Shown here piece after piece: positions 17,607 through 25,004 of a stretch of DNA of 64,000 nucleotides; the stretch's first letter is position 1, and each line of letters opens with the position of its first letter. Made by a program: the position numbers and the translations under genes. The stretch comes from Glutamicibacter ardleyensis (GTDB lineage: Bacteria; Actinomycetota; Actinomycetes; Actinomycetales; Micrococcaceae), in NCBI RefSeq assembly GCF_014644555.1, contig NZ_BMKX01000002.1, forward strand, positions 124,001 through 188,000, given 5' to 3'. A model generated the notes under the pieces. It was given only the letters and a program-made list of their open reading frames with translations. It was not told the origin of the DNA and made no database searches.

Positions 17607-17939
17607 ATGAAGAACCGTTTACGTACTATGGCGGCCACCGTCCTTGTTGCGGGACTGGCAGTTGCTGGTGCAGGCGCTGCCCAGGCAGACACGAAGAGTG
17701 GCTACAAGAACTGCGCGTCTGGCTACAGCGCAAGTCTGACAACCAAGCTCAATGCTTCAGGCGTGGGAACCCAGTCAACAACGCACTCCCACAAACATGG
17801 GGTTACCACTGTCAAGCAGACTTTCTCGGGTTTGGGGCCGAATACGTCTAATTCTCGCACCCAGTATAGCTATTGGTCGGCAACCTCTCAGCGCGTGATT
17901 GAGTATGCAACGGGCGGATGCATTCGAAACCCGGTATAA
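17607..17939 (+). CDS. secreted small peptide, candidate bacteriocin-like
   Basis: A 110-residue precursor starts at ATG 17607 behind CGAAGGGA. A Sec signal (MKNRLRTMAATVLVAGLAVA) ends at AQA, giving a mature form of about 83 residues. That form is rich in Ser, Thr, Gly, Tyr and His, with just two Cys (near its start and near its end), likely disulfide-bonded. Small size, a Ser/Thr-rich soluble body and a divergent MacB-type exporter recall lactococcin-972-type loci of Gram-positives, but the family motif is not clearly present. It is the last recognisable gene of element 1, followed by a strong hairpin. It may be a toxin, signal or surface peptide. Confidence 0.7.
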   Translation: MKNRLRTMAATVLVAGLAVAGAGAAQADTKSGYKNCASGYSASLTTKLNASGVGTQSTTHSHKHGVTTVKQTFSGLGPNTSNSRTQYSYWSATSQRVIEYATGGCIRNPV

Positions 17940-18013
17940 AAACTTACCGAGGGAGTATCTACGTCTAAAGATTCCGTGGATATTGCCTGAGGATAATTCA
18001 ATTCTAATATTCT

Positions 18014-18047
18014 CGGACCGTCTTGCCGTTCTTGGCAAGGCGGTCCG
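18014..18047 (+). terminator. hairpin downstream of the secreted peptide gene
   Basis: The stem CGGACCGTCTTGCC pairs with GGCAAGGCGGTCCG (14 bp with one wobble) around a GTTCTT loop, followed by GCATTTTAAT. It lies 75 bases after the peptide stop and probably ends its transcript. Confidence 0.8.
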
Positions 18048-18557
18048 GCATTTTAATGCTAGGTTGCGCTTCCCTGCAGATCTGGTCCACTATTGCGCTC
18101 GTTGATGGACGGCTGAAATTGACTCTTCTTCCATATACAGAGTTGCTTACGCGCTAGTGATCGTGAGGCATTATATGTTTCAAGTGGGTTGGTCAGGATC
18201 CGTGATCCTTGCGCTTTGGATCTTGTGACATTCCGTAAGAAATAGATTGCACTCTATGCCAAGTGAAGATATTCGAATGCCAGAGCAGCGGAAGCCAATC
18301 GATTGTCGCAGGTGTCCCGCGGAAGGTCCCTTACGGACAGTTCGGCGCCGCGCCGCGGAGCTCAAAAAGTGACAACTATGGAAAGAAGTCCTAAACAACC
18401 TGAATTCCCGTTTGCCCCGCCCAATTATGTGCCCGATGATGGTTCCCTTGCGGTCGGGAAAGGCTATGCAGAAGGAGCCTGAAAACGACCCTCCTGTTCC
18501 ACGACAAATTCCGAATGGATCGGGCGAATAAGCTACTCATGAATACTCGGCTATACC
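18048..18557 (+). other. right end of element 1, two tiny open frames of doubtful status
   Basis: About 510 bases without a recognisable gene. Two small open frames can be read: 18256-18372 (38 residues, basic, with CRRCP) and 18378-18482 (34 residues, with PEFPFAPPNYVPDDG). They lie almost end to end, so they might be small proteins, but neither has a convincing ribosome site. The last 32 bases (18526-18557) carry the end motif shared with element 2. Confidence 0.35.
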
Positions 18558-18800
18558 GGTAGACTTGGCGATCCCCACGCAGACGGGCAACCCGGTCAGC
18601 CTGAACACCTCAGCCTTGATCCGCTCACCCAGGGCTTGCAGCTCATCCAGTGTGCCGGACACGCCCAGAAACGCCTCGTCAATGGAATAGACCTCCACCC
18701 ACGCCGAGAAACGGCCTAAAAGCTTCATGACGCGGGCGGACATTTCCCCGTACAGCTCGTAATTAGAGGACTTCGCGACCAGCCCGAGTTCCGCGCGATA
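18558..18800 (-). pseudogene. umuC: umuC-type polymerase gene, middle part
   Basis: On the minus strand 81 codons read RAELGLVAKSSNYELYG, MSARVMKLLGRFSAWVEVYS, IDEAFLGVSGTLDELQ, LTGLPVCVGIAKST. This is the palm segment with the catalytic Ser-Ile-Asp-Glu motif of Y-family polymerases. It is open throughout but has no proper start or end of its own. It is flanked on both sides by element ends and joins the N-terminal piece at 24275 and the C-terminal piece at 9386. Confidence 0.9.
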
Positions 18801-18950
18801 TTGCATCAGATGCGAGCTAGTGGTGATTTGCCATGTCGCAATACTGGGCCTCGGGAAAATTGACGACCCATCTAATCGGTATAAATCCTTGCCGTGAGGC
18901 CAAACTTCGCGTTTAATGCATGAATAGAGCGTTTATCGAGTGGGGTTTCG

Positions 18951-20072
18951 ATGTCTGACGGGGTGCCGCATGGAGTGTCATCGCTGTATCTGGTGCGCGG
19001 TGTTTCCTTCCTTGACGCGCCTGATGCGGTCTTTGAAGCGATGTTGACTGGTTGGCGGATGCAACAAGTTGGAGGCCGTCGACTCAAGCCGAATTCAGTG
19101 GACCGGGCTCTGAATATCGTACGGCGGTTTGAAACCTACACGCTGAAGAAGCCGTGGGAGTGGTCTGCTGGTGATTTTGATGAGTGGATGACGCTGTTGG
19201 TCTCGCAGCGAGCTCTTGCGGCGTCGACAATTCGTGGATATCAAGGCGCGGTCCGCCAGTTCTGTGAGTACATATGTTCCGAGCACTACGGATGGGTCGA
19301 GGAATGCTTGGATCGTTTTGGCACTCATCCGGTGCAGGTGTGCCATGAGTGGAATAGCCTGCCCCATCTTTATGAGTATGAAGGTGGTTCTGGACGCAGA
19401 CCTTTGGACCGTGATGAGCTCCAACTGTTGTTTGACCGTGCCGATGATGAGGTCTCGTGTCTGTTGGATGGGCGTCGCAAAGGAGCGCTGCCGGCATTCC
19501 GGGACGCAACGCTGTTGAAGGTCGTGTATGCCTGGGGCCTGCGTTCGAGCGAGGCGGTGGGTCTTGATATCAGCGATTTCTATCGGAATGCCAAGGCGCC
19601 TCAGTTTGGTCAGTATGGTGTCATGCAGGTGCGTCATGGAAAGTCGAGTAGGGGAGGCCCTCCTAAGAGGCGGGCGGTGTTGTCGATTTTCGATTGGGCT
19701 GTGGAGGCATTGCAAGAATACGTAGAGCAGGTCAGGCCGCTGATGGTTCAATCGGAGACCAGCGCGCTCTGGCTCTCTGAACGCGGCACGCGATTAAGGT
19801 CCCGAGAAGTTTCTTCGCGGTTTGCGGCATATCGCGATGAACTGGGATTGGATCGAGTGTTGACTCCACATGCTTTGAGGCACTCCTATGTGACGCACTT
19901 GATCGAATCAGGTGTGGATCCAACGTTCGTGCAGCGACAGGTAGGGCATCAGTATTCGGCAACGACCGCAATCTATACGGGGATTAGCGCGGACTACATG
20001 AATACGATGATGGGCCAGGCAATAGAAAGAACACGTCAACACGTAATCAAGGACGAAGGTTCAACCTCATGA
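18951..20072 (+). CDS. tyrosine recombinase (element 2, first gene)
   Basis: A 373-residue recombinase, paralogous along its whole length to the one at 9546. Catalytic boxes are intact: Arg in AWGLRSSEAVGL, HALRHSYVTHLIESG with the HxxR motif, and VGHQYSATTAIYT with His and nucleophilic Tyr. The N-terminal core-binding domain includes SVDRALNIVRRFETYTLKKP and STIRGYQGAVRQFCEYI. The ATG at 18951 follows GAGTGGGG. Its stop overlaps the HTH start in ATGA. It presumably catalyses movement of element 2. Confidence 0.9.
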   Translation: MSDGVPHGVSSLYLVRGVSFLDAPDAVFEAMLTGWRMQQVGGRRLKPNSVDRALNIVRRFETYTLKKPWEWSAGDFDEWMTLLVSQRALAASTIRGYQGAVRQFCEYICSEHYGWVEECLDRFGTHPVQVCHEWNSLPHLYEYEGGSGRRPLDRDELQLLFDRADDEVSCLLDGRRKGALPAFRDATLLKVVYAWGLRSSEAVGLDISDFYRNAKAPQFGQYGVMQVRHGKSSRGGPPKRRAVLSIFDWAVEALQEYVEQVRPLMVQSETSALWLSERGTRLRSREVSSRFAAYRDELGLDRVLTPHALRHSYVTHLIESGVDPTFVQRQVGHQYSATTAIYTGISADYMNTMMGQAIERTRQHVIKDEGSTS

Positions 20073-20422
20073 AGCGTATTGAGTATCAATGGAAATTGCG
20101 GGAAGTCATGGCCGCTGCGGGCATGTTTTCCACGACTAAGCTGGTTCCGTTGCTGGCTGAGCGCGGTGTGCATCTTTCAACGAGCCAAGTGTATCGGCTG
20201 GCGGCCGAGAAGCCGGAGCGAATGAATATGCAGGCGCTGATCGCGCTCCTGGATATTTTCGATTGCACGTTTGAAGAGCTTGCTCCCCGTGTCGTTTCCG
20301 AGAATGCGGGAGCCGCTACCGGAACCATGGATCTCGGCGTTGAACGGGGAAGCACGGCAGCGGATCAGCTGCGAGCGAGCGGTTTGCGGCCGCGTAGAGC
20401 GCAGATTCCACCTCATGGCTGA
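20069..20422 (+). CDS. small HTH protein (element 2, second gene)
   Basis: A 117-residue counterpart of the protein at 10652. Residues 4-72 form a Cro/C1-like helix-turn-helix (WKLREVMAAAGMF, VHLSTSQVYRLA, ALIALLDIFDCTFEELA). The middle is low in conservation, then a basic tail GLRPRRAQIPPHG mirrors the element 1 tail. It overlaps the recombinase by 4 bases and the large protein by 8 bases, so the three are translated together. Its likely job is controlling the recombinase or binding element ends, inferred from context. Confidence 0.8.
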   Translation: MKRIEYQWKLREVMAAAGMFSTTKLVPLLAERGVHLSTSQVYRLAAEKPERMNMQALIALLDIFDCTFEELAPRVVSENAGAATGTMDLGVERGSTAADQLRASGLRPRRAQIPPHG

Positions 20423-23000
20423 CCAGGTATTCGAACAGCTAACGAACCTGATCTGCTCAGTTGAAAGTGCCCTTAGTCGTCCTCACGTCCAGGAAGTGGT
20501 TATCGATAGTTTCCGCCAGCTACCTGTGGCAAGACGAACCTTAGACATCTTGGAAGCCTCACCGGAGCTGTTGACATCCAAGGACCCGCACATGCCAGCG
20601 GCAGTGGCCAAGCTTCTTCAACGCCTGAGCCAAGAAGGCGCGCAACACATTCAACCTCCTGAATGCGCGCACTGTGGCCAGCAACGTCCGCTACGCCGGT
20701 TAGCGCCAGCCGGACGCATCTGCGATCCGTGCAGCGCGGCACAGAAGAAGATAAATGGCCAGTGCCATCGATGCAAAGAAGAACGGCTAGTAAGCAAGGG
20801 ACCGGCAAAAGCCAACTACTGCCGACGATGTATGAATGAATTGAGCACGGAAGCGCCGGACCGAATTATCAATTACGTCCGCATTCATCAACTCATTGCA
20901 CCCCCAATGACCCGTGCTGCTTTGGACTCGCTTCCCACCTTGAGGAACCGGTTGGTTCGACTAATGCTTGAGATCGAGAGTCATGGGGAGCTCTGGTTTG
21001 CTGAACCTGCGCAAGGCTCGAGGCAATTCTGCCGATTCTACGATCTGTTGCGTCACGCAGGGGCGCGGTTGCCAGAACGCCAGTGCGCAGGCTGCGGGAC
21101 GACGCGAACCCTAACGGAACGAGTCGAGGGACAAATTAGCTGCCGACGATGCTACCAGCAGGCGCATCGAAAGAGCTGCGACGGCTGCGGAGAGTATGCC
21201 ACCATGGAGCGTGTCCTCTCGGAGGGGAGGCGTCTGTGTCAACGGTGCACCCATCAGCTCCCAGACGAGCGTGCGGTGTGCTTTTCGTGTGGGAACCTTC
21301 GACTCATCGCATTTCGAGATATCCGAGGCCCGCTTTGCTCAACTTGCCGTCAAACCTCGAAAATCGATACGTGCAGCAACTGCGGGATTCAAGCTCCTTG
21401 CGTCTTCCAAGGAACTGAAGAGGCCTTGTGTAAGGCATGTAGTGACACGAAGAGGATCGATCAGTGCACGGAATGTCGCAATACGCGCCGTTGCCGTTGG
21501 GCAGGGACAGCTCGGGCCGTTTGCGAACAATGCTCCAATCCCCGCTCACCGTGCAGGGCGTGTGGCGAAGTGCGGCTGCGACACAAACGACATGCGAGCG
21601 GGACGGGGTATCTGTGCTGGGCTTGCGTCCCACCGATCATTGAACCCTGCACGAACTGCGGTCAGAAAGCTATCGTCAACGGAAGGCTAGGAGGCCGTCC
21701 GTTTTGTCTCCGGTGCTATCCAAAGCAACATGAAACCTTCCGCCCATGCGCAGGATGCGGAACGATCACTCGGCTCATTGCCAAACATTGTCCCCGATGT
21801 AGAGCAGATCAGATGATCCGACAGATGGTGCCCGATGACCTTGCTGCTTCTGATGAAAGAATCGCCAAACTCCGGCAACGCTGGTTTCAAGGAGCACCGT
21901 CGAAGATCATTTATGCGTTTGAACGTGGAACAACCGCTGCTACACTCATCACCAAAATTCTTGCCGACCCGTCCTTGCGAACCCATGAATTTATTGATGG
22001 CGCAGGTTCGGAGAGTCAGACCCGCTCACTGCGAGCCGTGCTCGTTGAGCATGAGCTGTTGCCACCGCGCGATGAGCTACTCGCTCGGTTCGAAGCATGG
22101 CTTGTAGCAGTCCTACGGAGCATCGCCGATCCGCAAGAGTATCGGTATGTCACCCAATACGCGCGGTGGCGGCATTTGCGGTTGCTCCGCAAGAACACCA
22201 TGCCACTGCGAATGCAGCAGATATCCTGGCGACGTATTGAAATTATGGAAGTTCTCGCTCTGCTGAAGTGGAAGCAACAGCTCGGGGGATCACTTGCTTC
22301 CTTGGCACAAAAAGACCTAGATGAATGGTTGGCCCAGGGAACTCGAATGCACATCCATCACTTTGTGCATTGGACTTCCCAACAAAACATCACGGCCAAA
22401 CTTTCTGCGCCTTCTCCCCAGCGGTCAGTTCTCAGCCCGTACGCCCTTAGCCAAGAAGAACGATGGCGTCTGTTAGCTGATGTGACTTCGGATGGGACGC
22501 TTGAACCGCGTACCAAATTCGCGGCCGGCATGATGCTGCTGTATGGCATCCGCGCTCCAAAGATTGTGCAATTGCGAATCGACGATCTCGAGATCAGCGA
22601 AGCGGCGGTCCGTGTCCGCTGGGGATCAGTGCCATTGGTGCTGCCGGCTGAATTTGCTCCCGTAGCGCGAGAGTTATCTGAGCAGCGCACTGCGCCACGC
22701 CTCTTCGTTGATAGCAGGCAGCAAGAATGGCTTTATCCAGGCACGACGGCAGGGCATCATATGGCTCCACGAAACCTCAACGGGCGATTGCGTCGGATTG
22801 GGATTCCTCCGCGGTTGGCTCGAACGAGTGCCCTGATCGCTTTGATCCAAGAGCTGCCGCCGGTGGTGTTGAGCCGTTTGACTGGGCTGGAGATCAGTTC
22901 TGCAATCATGTGGTCTGAAGCAACCGGGGCCAGCGGCAGTGCATACGCCCAAGGTGCCAGCACTCGTTTCAATGAGGGTCCGGTAGTTCTAGAGGAGTGA
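20415..23000 (+). CDS. zinc-ribbon-array protein with recombinase-like C-terminal half (element 2, third gene)
   Basis: Starting at ATG 20415 (overlapping the HTH gene), this 861-residue protein has an N-terminal helical domain, two zinc ribbons, a helical insert of about 90 residues, then eight further ribbons (ten CxxC...CxxC units in all, against six in element 1). The C-terminal ~330 residues look like a tyrosine-recombinase fold. MLLYGIRAPKIVQLRIDDL keeps the first Arg, and ARTSALIALIQELPPVVL keeps an Arg at the second-box position. The box His residues are missing and Trp stands at the nucleophile position. It is therefore probably a structural or targeting subunit and not a catalyst. 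Confidence 0.75.
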   Translation: MADQVFEQLTNLICSVESALSRPHVQEVVIDSFRQLPVARRTLDILEASPELLTSKDPHMPAAVAKLLQRLSQEGAQHIQPPECAHCGQQRPLRRLAPAGRICDPCSAAQKKINGQCHRCKEERLVSKGPAKANYCRRCMNELSTEAPDRIINYVRIHQLIAPPMTRAALDSLPTLRNRLVRLMLEIESHGELWFAEPAQGSRQFCRFYDLLRHAGARLPERQCAGCGTTRTLTERVEGQISCRRCYQQAHRKSCDGCGEYATMERVLSEGRRLCQRCTHQLPDERAVCFSCGNLRLIAFRDIRGPLCSTCRQTSKIDTCSNCGIQAPCVFQGTEEALCKACSDTKRIDQCTECRNTRRCRWAGTARAVCEQCSNPRSPCRACGEVRLRHKRHASGTGYLCWACVPPIIEPCTNCGQKAIVNGRLGGRPFCLRCYPKQHETFRPCAGCGTITRLIAKHCPRCRADQMIRQMVPDDLAASDERIAKLRQRWFQGAPSKIIYAFERGTTAATLITKILADPSLRTHEFIDGAGSESQTRSLRAVLVEHELLPPRDELLARFEAWLVAVLRSIADPQEYRYVTQYARWRHLRLLRKNTMPLRMQQISWRRIEIMEVLALLKWKQQLGGSLASLAQKDLDEWLAQGTRMHIHHFVHWTSQQNITAKLSAPSPQRSVLSPYALSQEERWRLLADVTSDGTLEPRTKFAAGMMLLYGIRAPKIVQLRIDDLEISEAAVRVRWGSVPLVLPAEFAPVARELSEQRTAPRLFVDSRQQEWLYPGTTAGHHMAPRNLNGRLRRIGIPPRLARTSALIALIQELPPVVLSRLTGLEISSAIMWSEATGASGSAYAQGASTRFNEGPVVLEE

Positions 23001-23224
23001 GTATTGCCAGCGGCGTAAGGGGATTTATGTGGTCAGTGAGACGTCTAAGTCCCACGATGCTGTTGCATACCGGGTAAAGGCCCGGCCTGACACAGAATTT
23101 GATCGGTCGGCGTACCCACCAAATTTGTAGGCTGAGTCTGGTCCTCAAAAGTGAGTTGCTCGGCGTAATCCAGCCAAGAAATCAATATTGGATCTAACTT
23201 CGGTCCGATAAGGAGTCGAGAAAG

Positions 23225-24070
23225 CTACTCATGCTCGTTGGCGCTTTGCGAAAGCTCCTGAGCAAGGCGCAACACTTCACGTGTTTCAGCTTCATGGCCA
23301 CGTTTAGCCAAGTTGCGGAAGGCTTCCTGATTCTTGCCCGGAGGATTAAACCGGTATGCGGCGTTGGGCAAAACTTCGCCAGGAATTCCTTCGCCTAGCG
23401 AATCACGAATCGAACGGTAAAGTGCTGGATGCTCATTCATGAGGCGCGGCAATATATTCAACAAGGCGAGATCTTTCTCAGAGGCTGCGGGGACGCCCGC
23501 TTCACGCTCATCTTGGCGTTTACCCTCGATATGCTCACCTAGCCGCAGTTGCCATCCGATTTGATGCACATGCGCGAGAACTTCACGCAGTGCCGATTCA
23601 TCCTTCATGTCAGTAGGCGCCATGATCTGGCCTGTTTTGCTCAGGTCCACATAGAAGCCGCGTTGTTTGGAGCGGTCGTGGCGGCGTGACCAAGATTTAA
23701 TGGTGCCCAGGTAACGAGAATTTTCTTCGTAATCTGGTGCCTCAGTGTCGAACCAATATGGTTCCTCCAGTAGAAAGTTGTGTACTGCTTCTAGTTTCTT
23801 TTCATGGCTCGCCCAGAGCTTATCCAGTTCTTCGCATCTGAAGAGTTCTCCGTCGGGGGCGTACTCGAGGGCAACTCGTCGTTCATGTATGGCTATTGCT
23901 TTTCCGGATTCCTCGAGTCCCAAAATTGCTAGTGATCGAGCCAGTGAGACATGCCCGAGTTCGAGCACGGCGATAGCGGAGTTCAGGAGGGTGTCTGCGT
24001 TTTCGAGCAACGCATCCTGTAGCTGTGCCACCTGTTCGGGTGTGAGATCGGGGAGTCGTCGTATCGTCAT
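23225..24070 (-). CDS. AbiV-family abortive infection protein
   Basis: A 281-residue, mostly helical soluble protein starts with ATG at 24070. The N-terminal region has the AbiV pattern: ENADTLLNSAIAVLELGHVS followed by ARSLAILGLEESGKAIAI, with the family's conserved A-x-x-L-A-I-L-x-x-E-E-x-G-K-A core. AbiV proteins abort phage infection by blocking late phage development. Other members are of unknown function but typically sit among defence genes. Here it is the only cargo of element 2, read toward the recombinase trio. A phage-defence role is inferred from family and mobile context. Confidence 0.75.
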   Translation of the reverse strand: MTIRRLPDLTPEQVAQLQDALLENADTLLNSAIAVLELGHVSLARSLAILGLEESGKAIAIHERRVALEYAPDGELFRCEELDKLWASHEKKLEAVHNFLLEEPYWFDTEAPDYEENSRYLGTIKSWSRRHDRSKQRGFYVDLSKTGQIMAPTDMKDESALREVLAHVHQIGWQLRLGEHIEGKRQDEREAGVPAASEKDLALLNILPRLMNEHPALYRSIRDSLGEGIPGEVLPNAAYRFNPPGKNQEAFRNLAKRGHEAETREVLRLAQELSQSANEHE

Positions 24071-24274
24071 ACGCTCAGTTTCGCAGATCGCTTCATCGCC
24101 AGCGCCCTTGACCGATTGCCTTCTTCACTATTTTTAGCCTGGAGAAATCCCGCTCGATTGAACGTCCTCCCTGTCTTATGGAGCCGTTTGTGATGAACGG
24201 GTGCTCTCTCAATCCGGATCATAGGCTCCTATCGCGGGAAGAATAACGACAAAACCAATAACACTATCTACCAG

Positions 24275-24522
24275 TATCGGTCAGCGTCGGCAGCGAGTTT
24301 GAACCACGGTGCGCCCATTTCAATGCCCAGTGCTTTGGCCTCGGCGCTGCGGGCGACCGCGCAACCGTCATTGTTAGAAAGCACGATCACCGGCCGGCCT
24401 TCCAATGTCGGATCAAAAGCCCGTTCGCAGGAGACATAGAAGCTGTTCACGTCCACGTGTGCGATGTATTCGCCCCGCTGTGCCGGGCCGGGGGAGTCTA
24501 TGTTGGTAACCATCGGTATCAC
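24275..24522 (-). pseudogene. umuC: umuC-type polymerase gene, N-terminal part
   Basis: From ATG at 24522 the minus strand reads [20 protein letters not shown] (first metal-binding Asp and steric-gate region), [17 protein letters not shown] and [20 protein letters not shown], then enters element 2 and stops (TGG TAG). These are residues 1-83 of a UmuC-like protein. A LexA-like site lies about 90 bases upstream. No umuD partner is present upstream. Confidence 0.9.
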
Positions 24523-24611
24523 TTTCGTTGATATTCGCTAAGAAGAGTTGACCCAATGACACCTTTATTGAACCCATGATCTATCTAAGCGAATTGGTTT
24601 CTTAAAATATA

Positions 24612-24623
24612 GAACATAGGTTT
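24612..24623 (-). promoter_or_regulatory. LexA-like SOS box upstream of umuC
   Basis: GAAC-ATAG-GTTT differs by one base from the actinobacterial/Gram-positive LexA core GAAC-N4-GTTC. It sits about 90 bases upstream of the umuC start, as expected for an SOS polymerase gene. It is a single site found by eye. Confidence 0.45.
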
Positions 24624-24641
24624 GACAGTTTGGATAAATAA

Positions 24642-24683
24642 ATGGGTAGCCACCCCGAACTCTTCGCGAGGTGCCTACCCATA
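24642..24683. terminator. hairpin between umuC and the ccdA region
   Basis: ATGGGTAG-C-CACC pairs with GGTG-C-CTACCCAT (12 of 13 positions) around a 15-base loop. Short AT-rich runs flank it on both sides without a proper T tract. It may act as a terminator in either direction. Confidence 0.55.
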
Positions 24684-25004
24684 AGGTGGTTGTTATTTCG
24701 TGCTTGAGATTCGGTGAATCCATGGAGGAATCCGAGGGTGACCGGCTGTGGTTCACCGCAGCATCTTCGGGTAACCATCACAGCGACTCGGCCATATCTG
24801 GACGGCTCTGGCCTCATCGGAAAAGATTAGTAACCAATACTTTGTCGCCGATTCTGGGTTTACCAAGTGCCGGAGAAGAACTATGCCTAGCTACAGCGAC
24901 GGTTCAGCAGCAGAGTGTCGGTATACACGCTGGTGGGCTGTGTTCAGAGCGAGTGCGACATGCCTGTCCAGGCAGTAGCTGTGACCATTACATCTTTTGT
25001 GCCA
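24684..25004. other. intergenic stretch without a supported gene
   Basis: No recognisable coding or structural signal was found on either strand. The codon pattern of the open frames here is irregular. It separates the umuC locus from the copper/redox island. Confidence 0.5.

Larger units (their letters stand above)
9387..18557 (+). mobile_element. element 1: three-gene recombinase element inserted in umuC, with peptide/ABC cargo
   Basis: The limits come from the umuC join: the coding strand reads GIAKST at 18558 and continues KTLAKM at 9386 with no base lost, so about 9171 bases are inserted. The left end carries the dyad GTTGCATCAAATGCAAC 13 bases in. The right end ends GAATAA-N10-AATA-N8-TACC. 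No terminal inverted repeat or target duplication was seen, as for tyrosine-recombinase elements. The recombinase trio occupies 9546-13002; cargo is a serine-recombinase pseudogene, a four-gene ABC export operon and a secreted peptide. Boundary precision is a few bases. Confidence 0.8.
18801..24274 (+). mobile_element. element 2: three-gene recombinase element inserted in umuC, with AbiV cargo
   Basis: It lies between umuC codons for DRY (24275) and RAELG (18800), so about 5.5 kb is inserted, 243 umuC bases away from element 1 and in the same orientation. The left end begins directly with TTGCATCAGATGC, matching the dyad in element 1. The right end has GAATAA-N10-AATA-N8-TACC at 24241-24272. 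Contents are a tyrosine recombinase, HTH protein, zinc-ribbon-array protein and one minus-strand cargo gene of AbiV type. Boundaries are uncertain by about 3 bases because of shared ATA/TAT. Confidence 0.8.

Noticed and set aside
17607-17939. Assignment of the secreted peptide to lactococcin 972
   Set aside because: Size and context are similar, but the typical repeated aromatic/Gly motif and the associated multi-helix immunity protein are not present.
24565-24756. Short minus-strand frame upstream of umuC as a umuD gene
   Set aside because: It has no Ser-Lys protease motif or LexA-like core and spans a hairpin.
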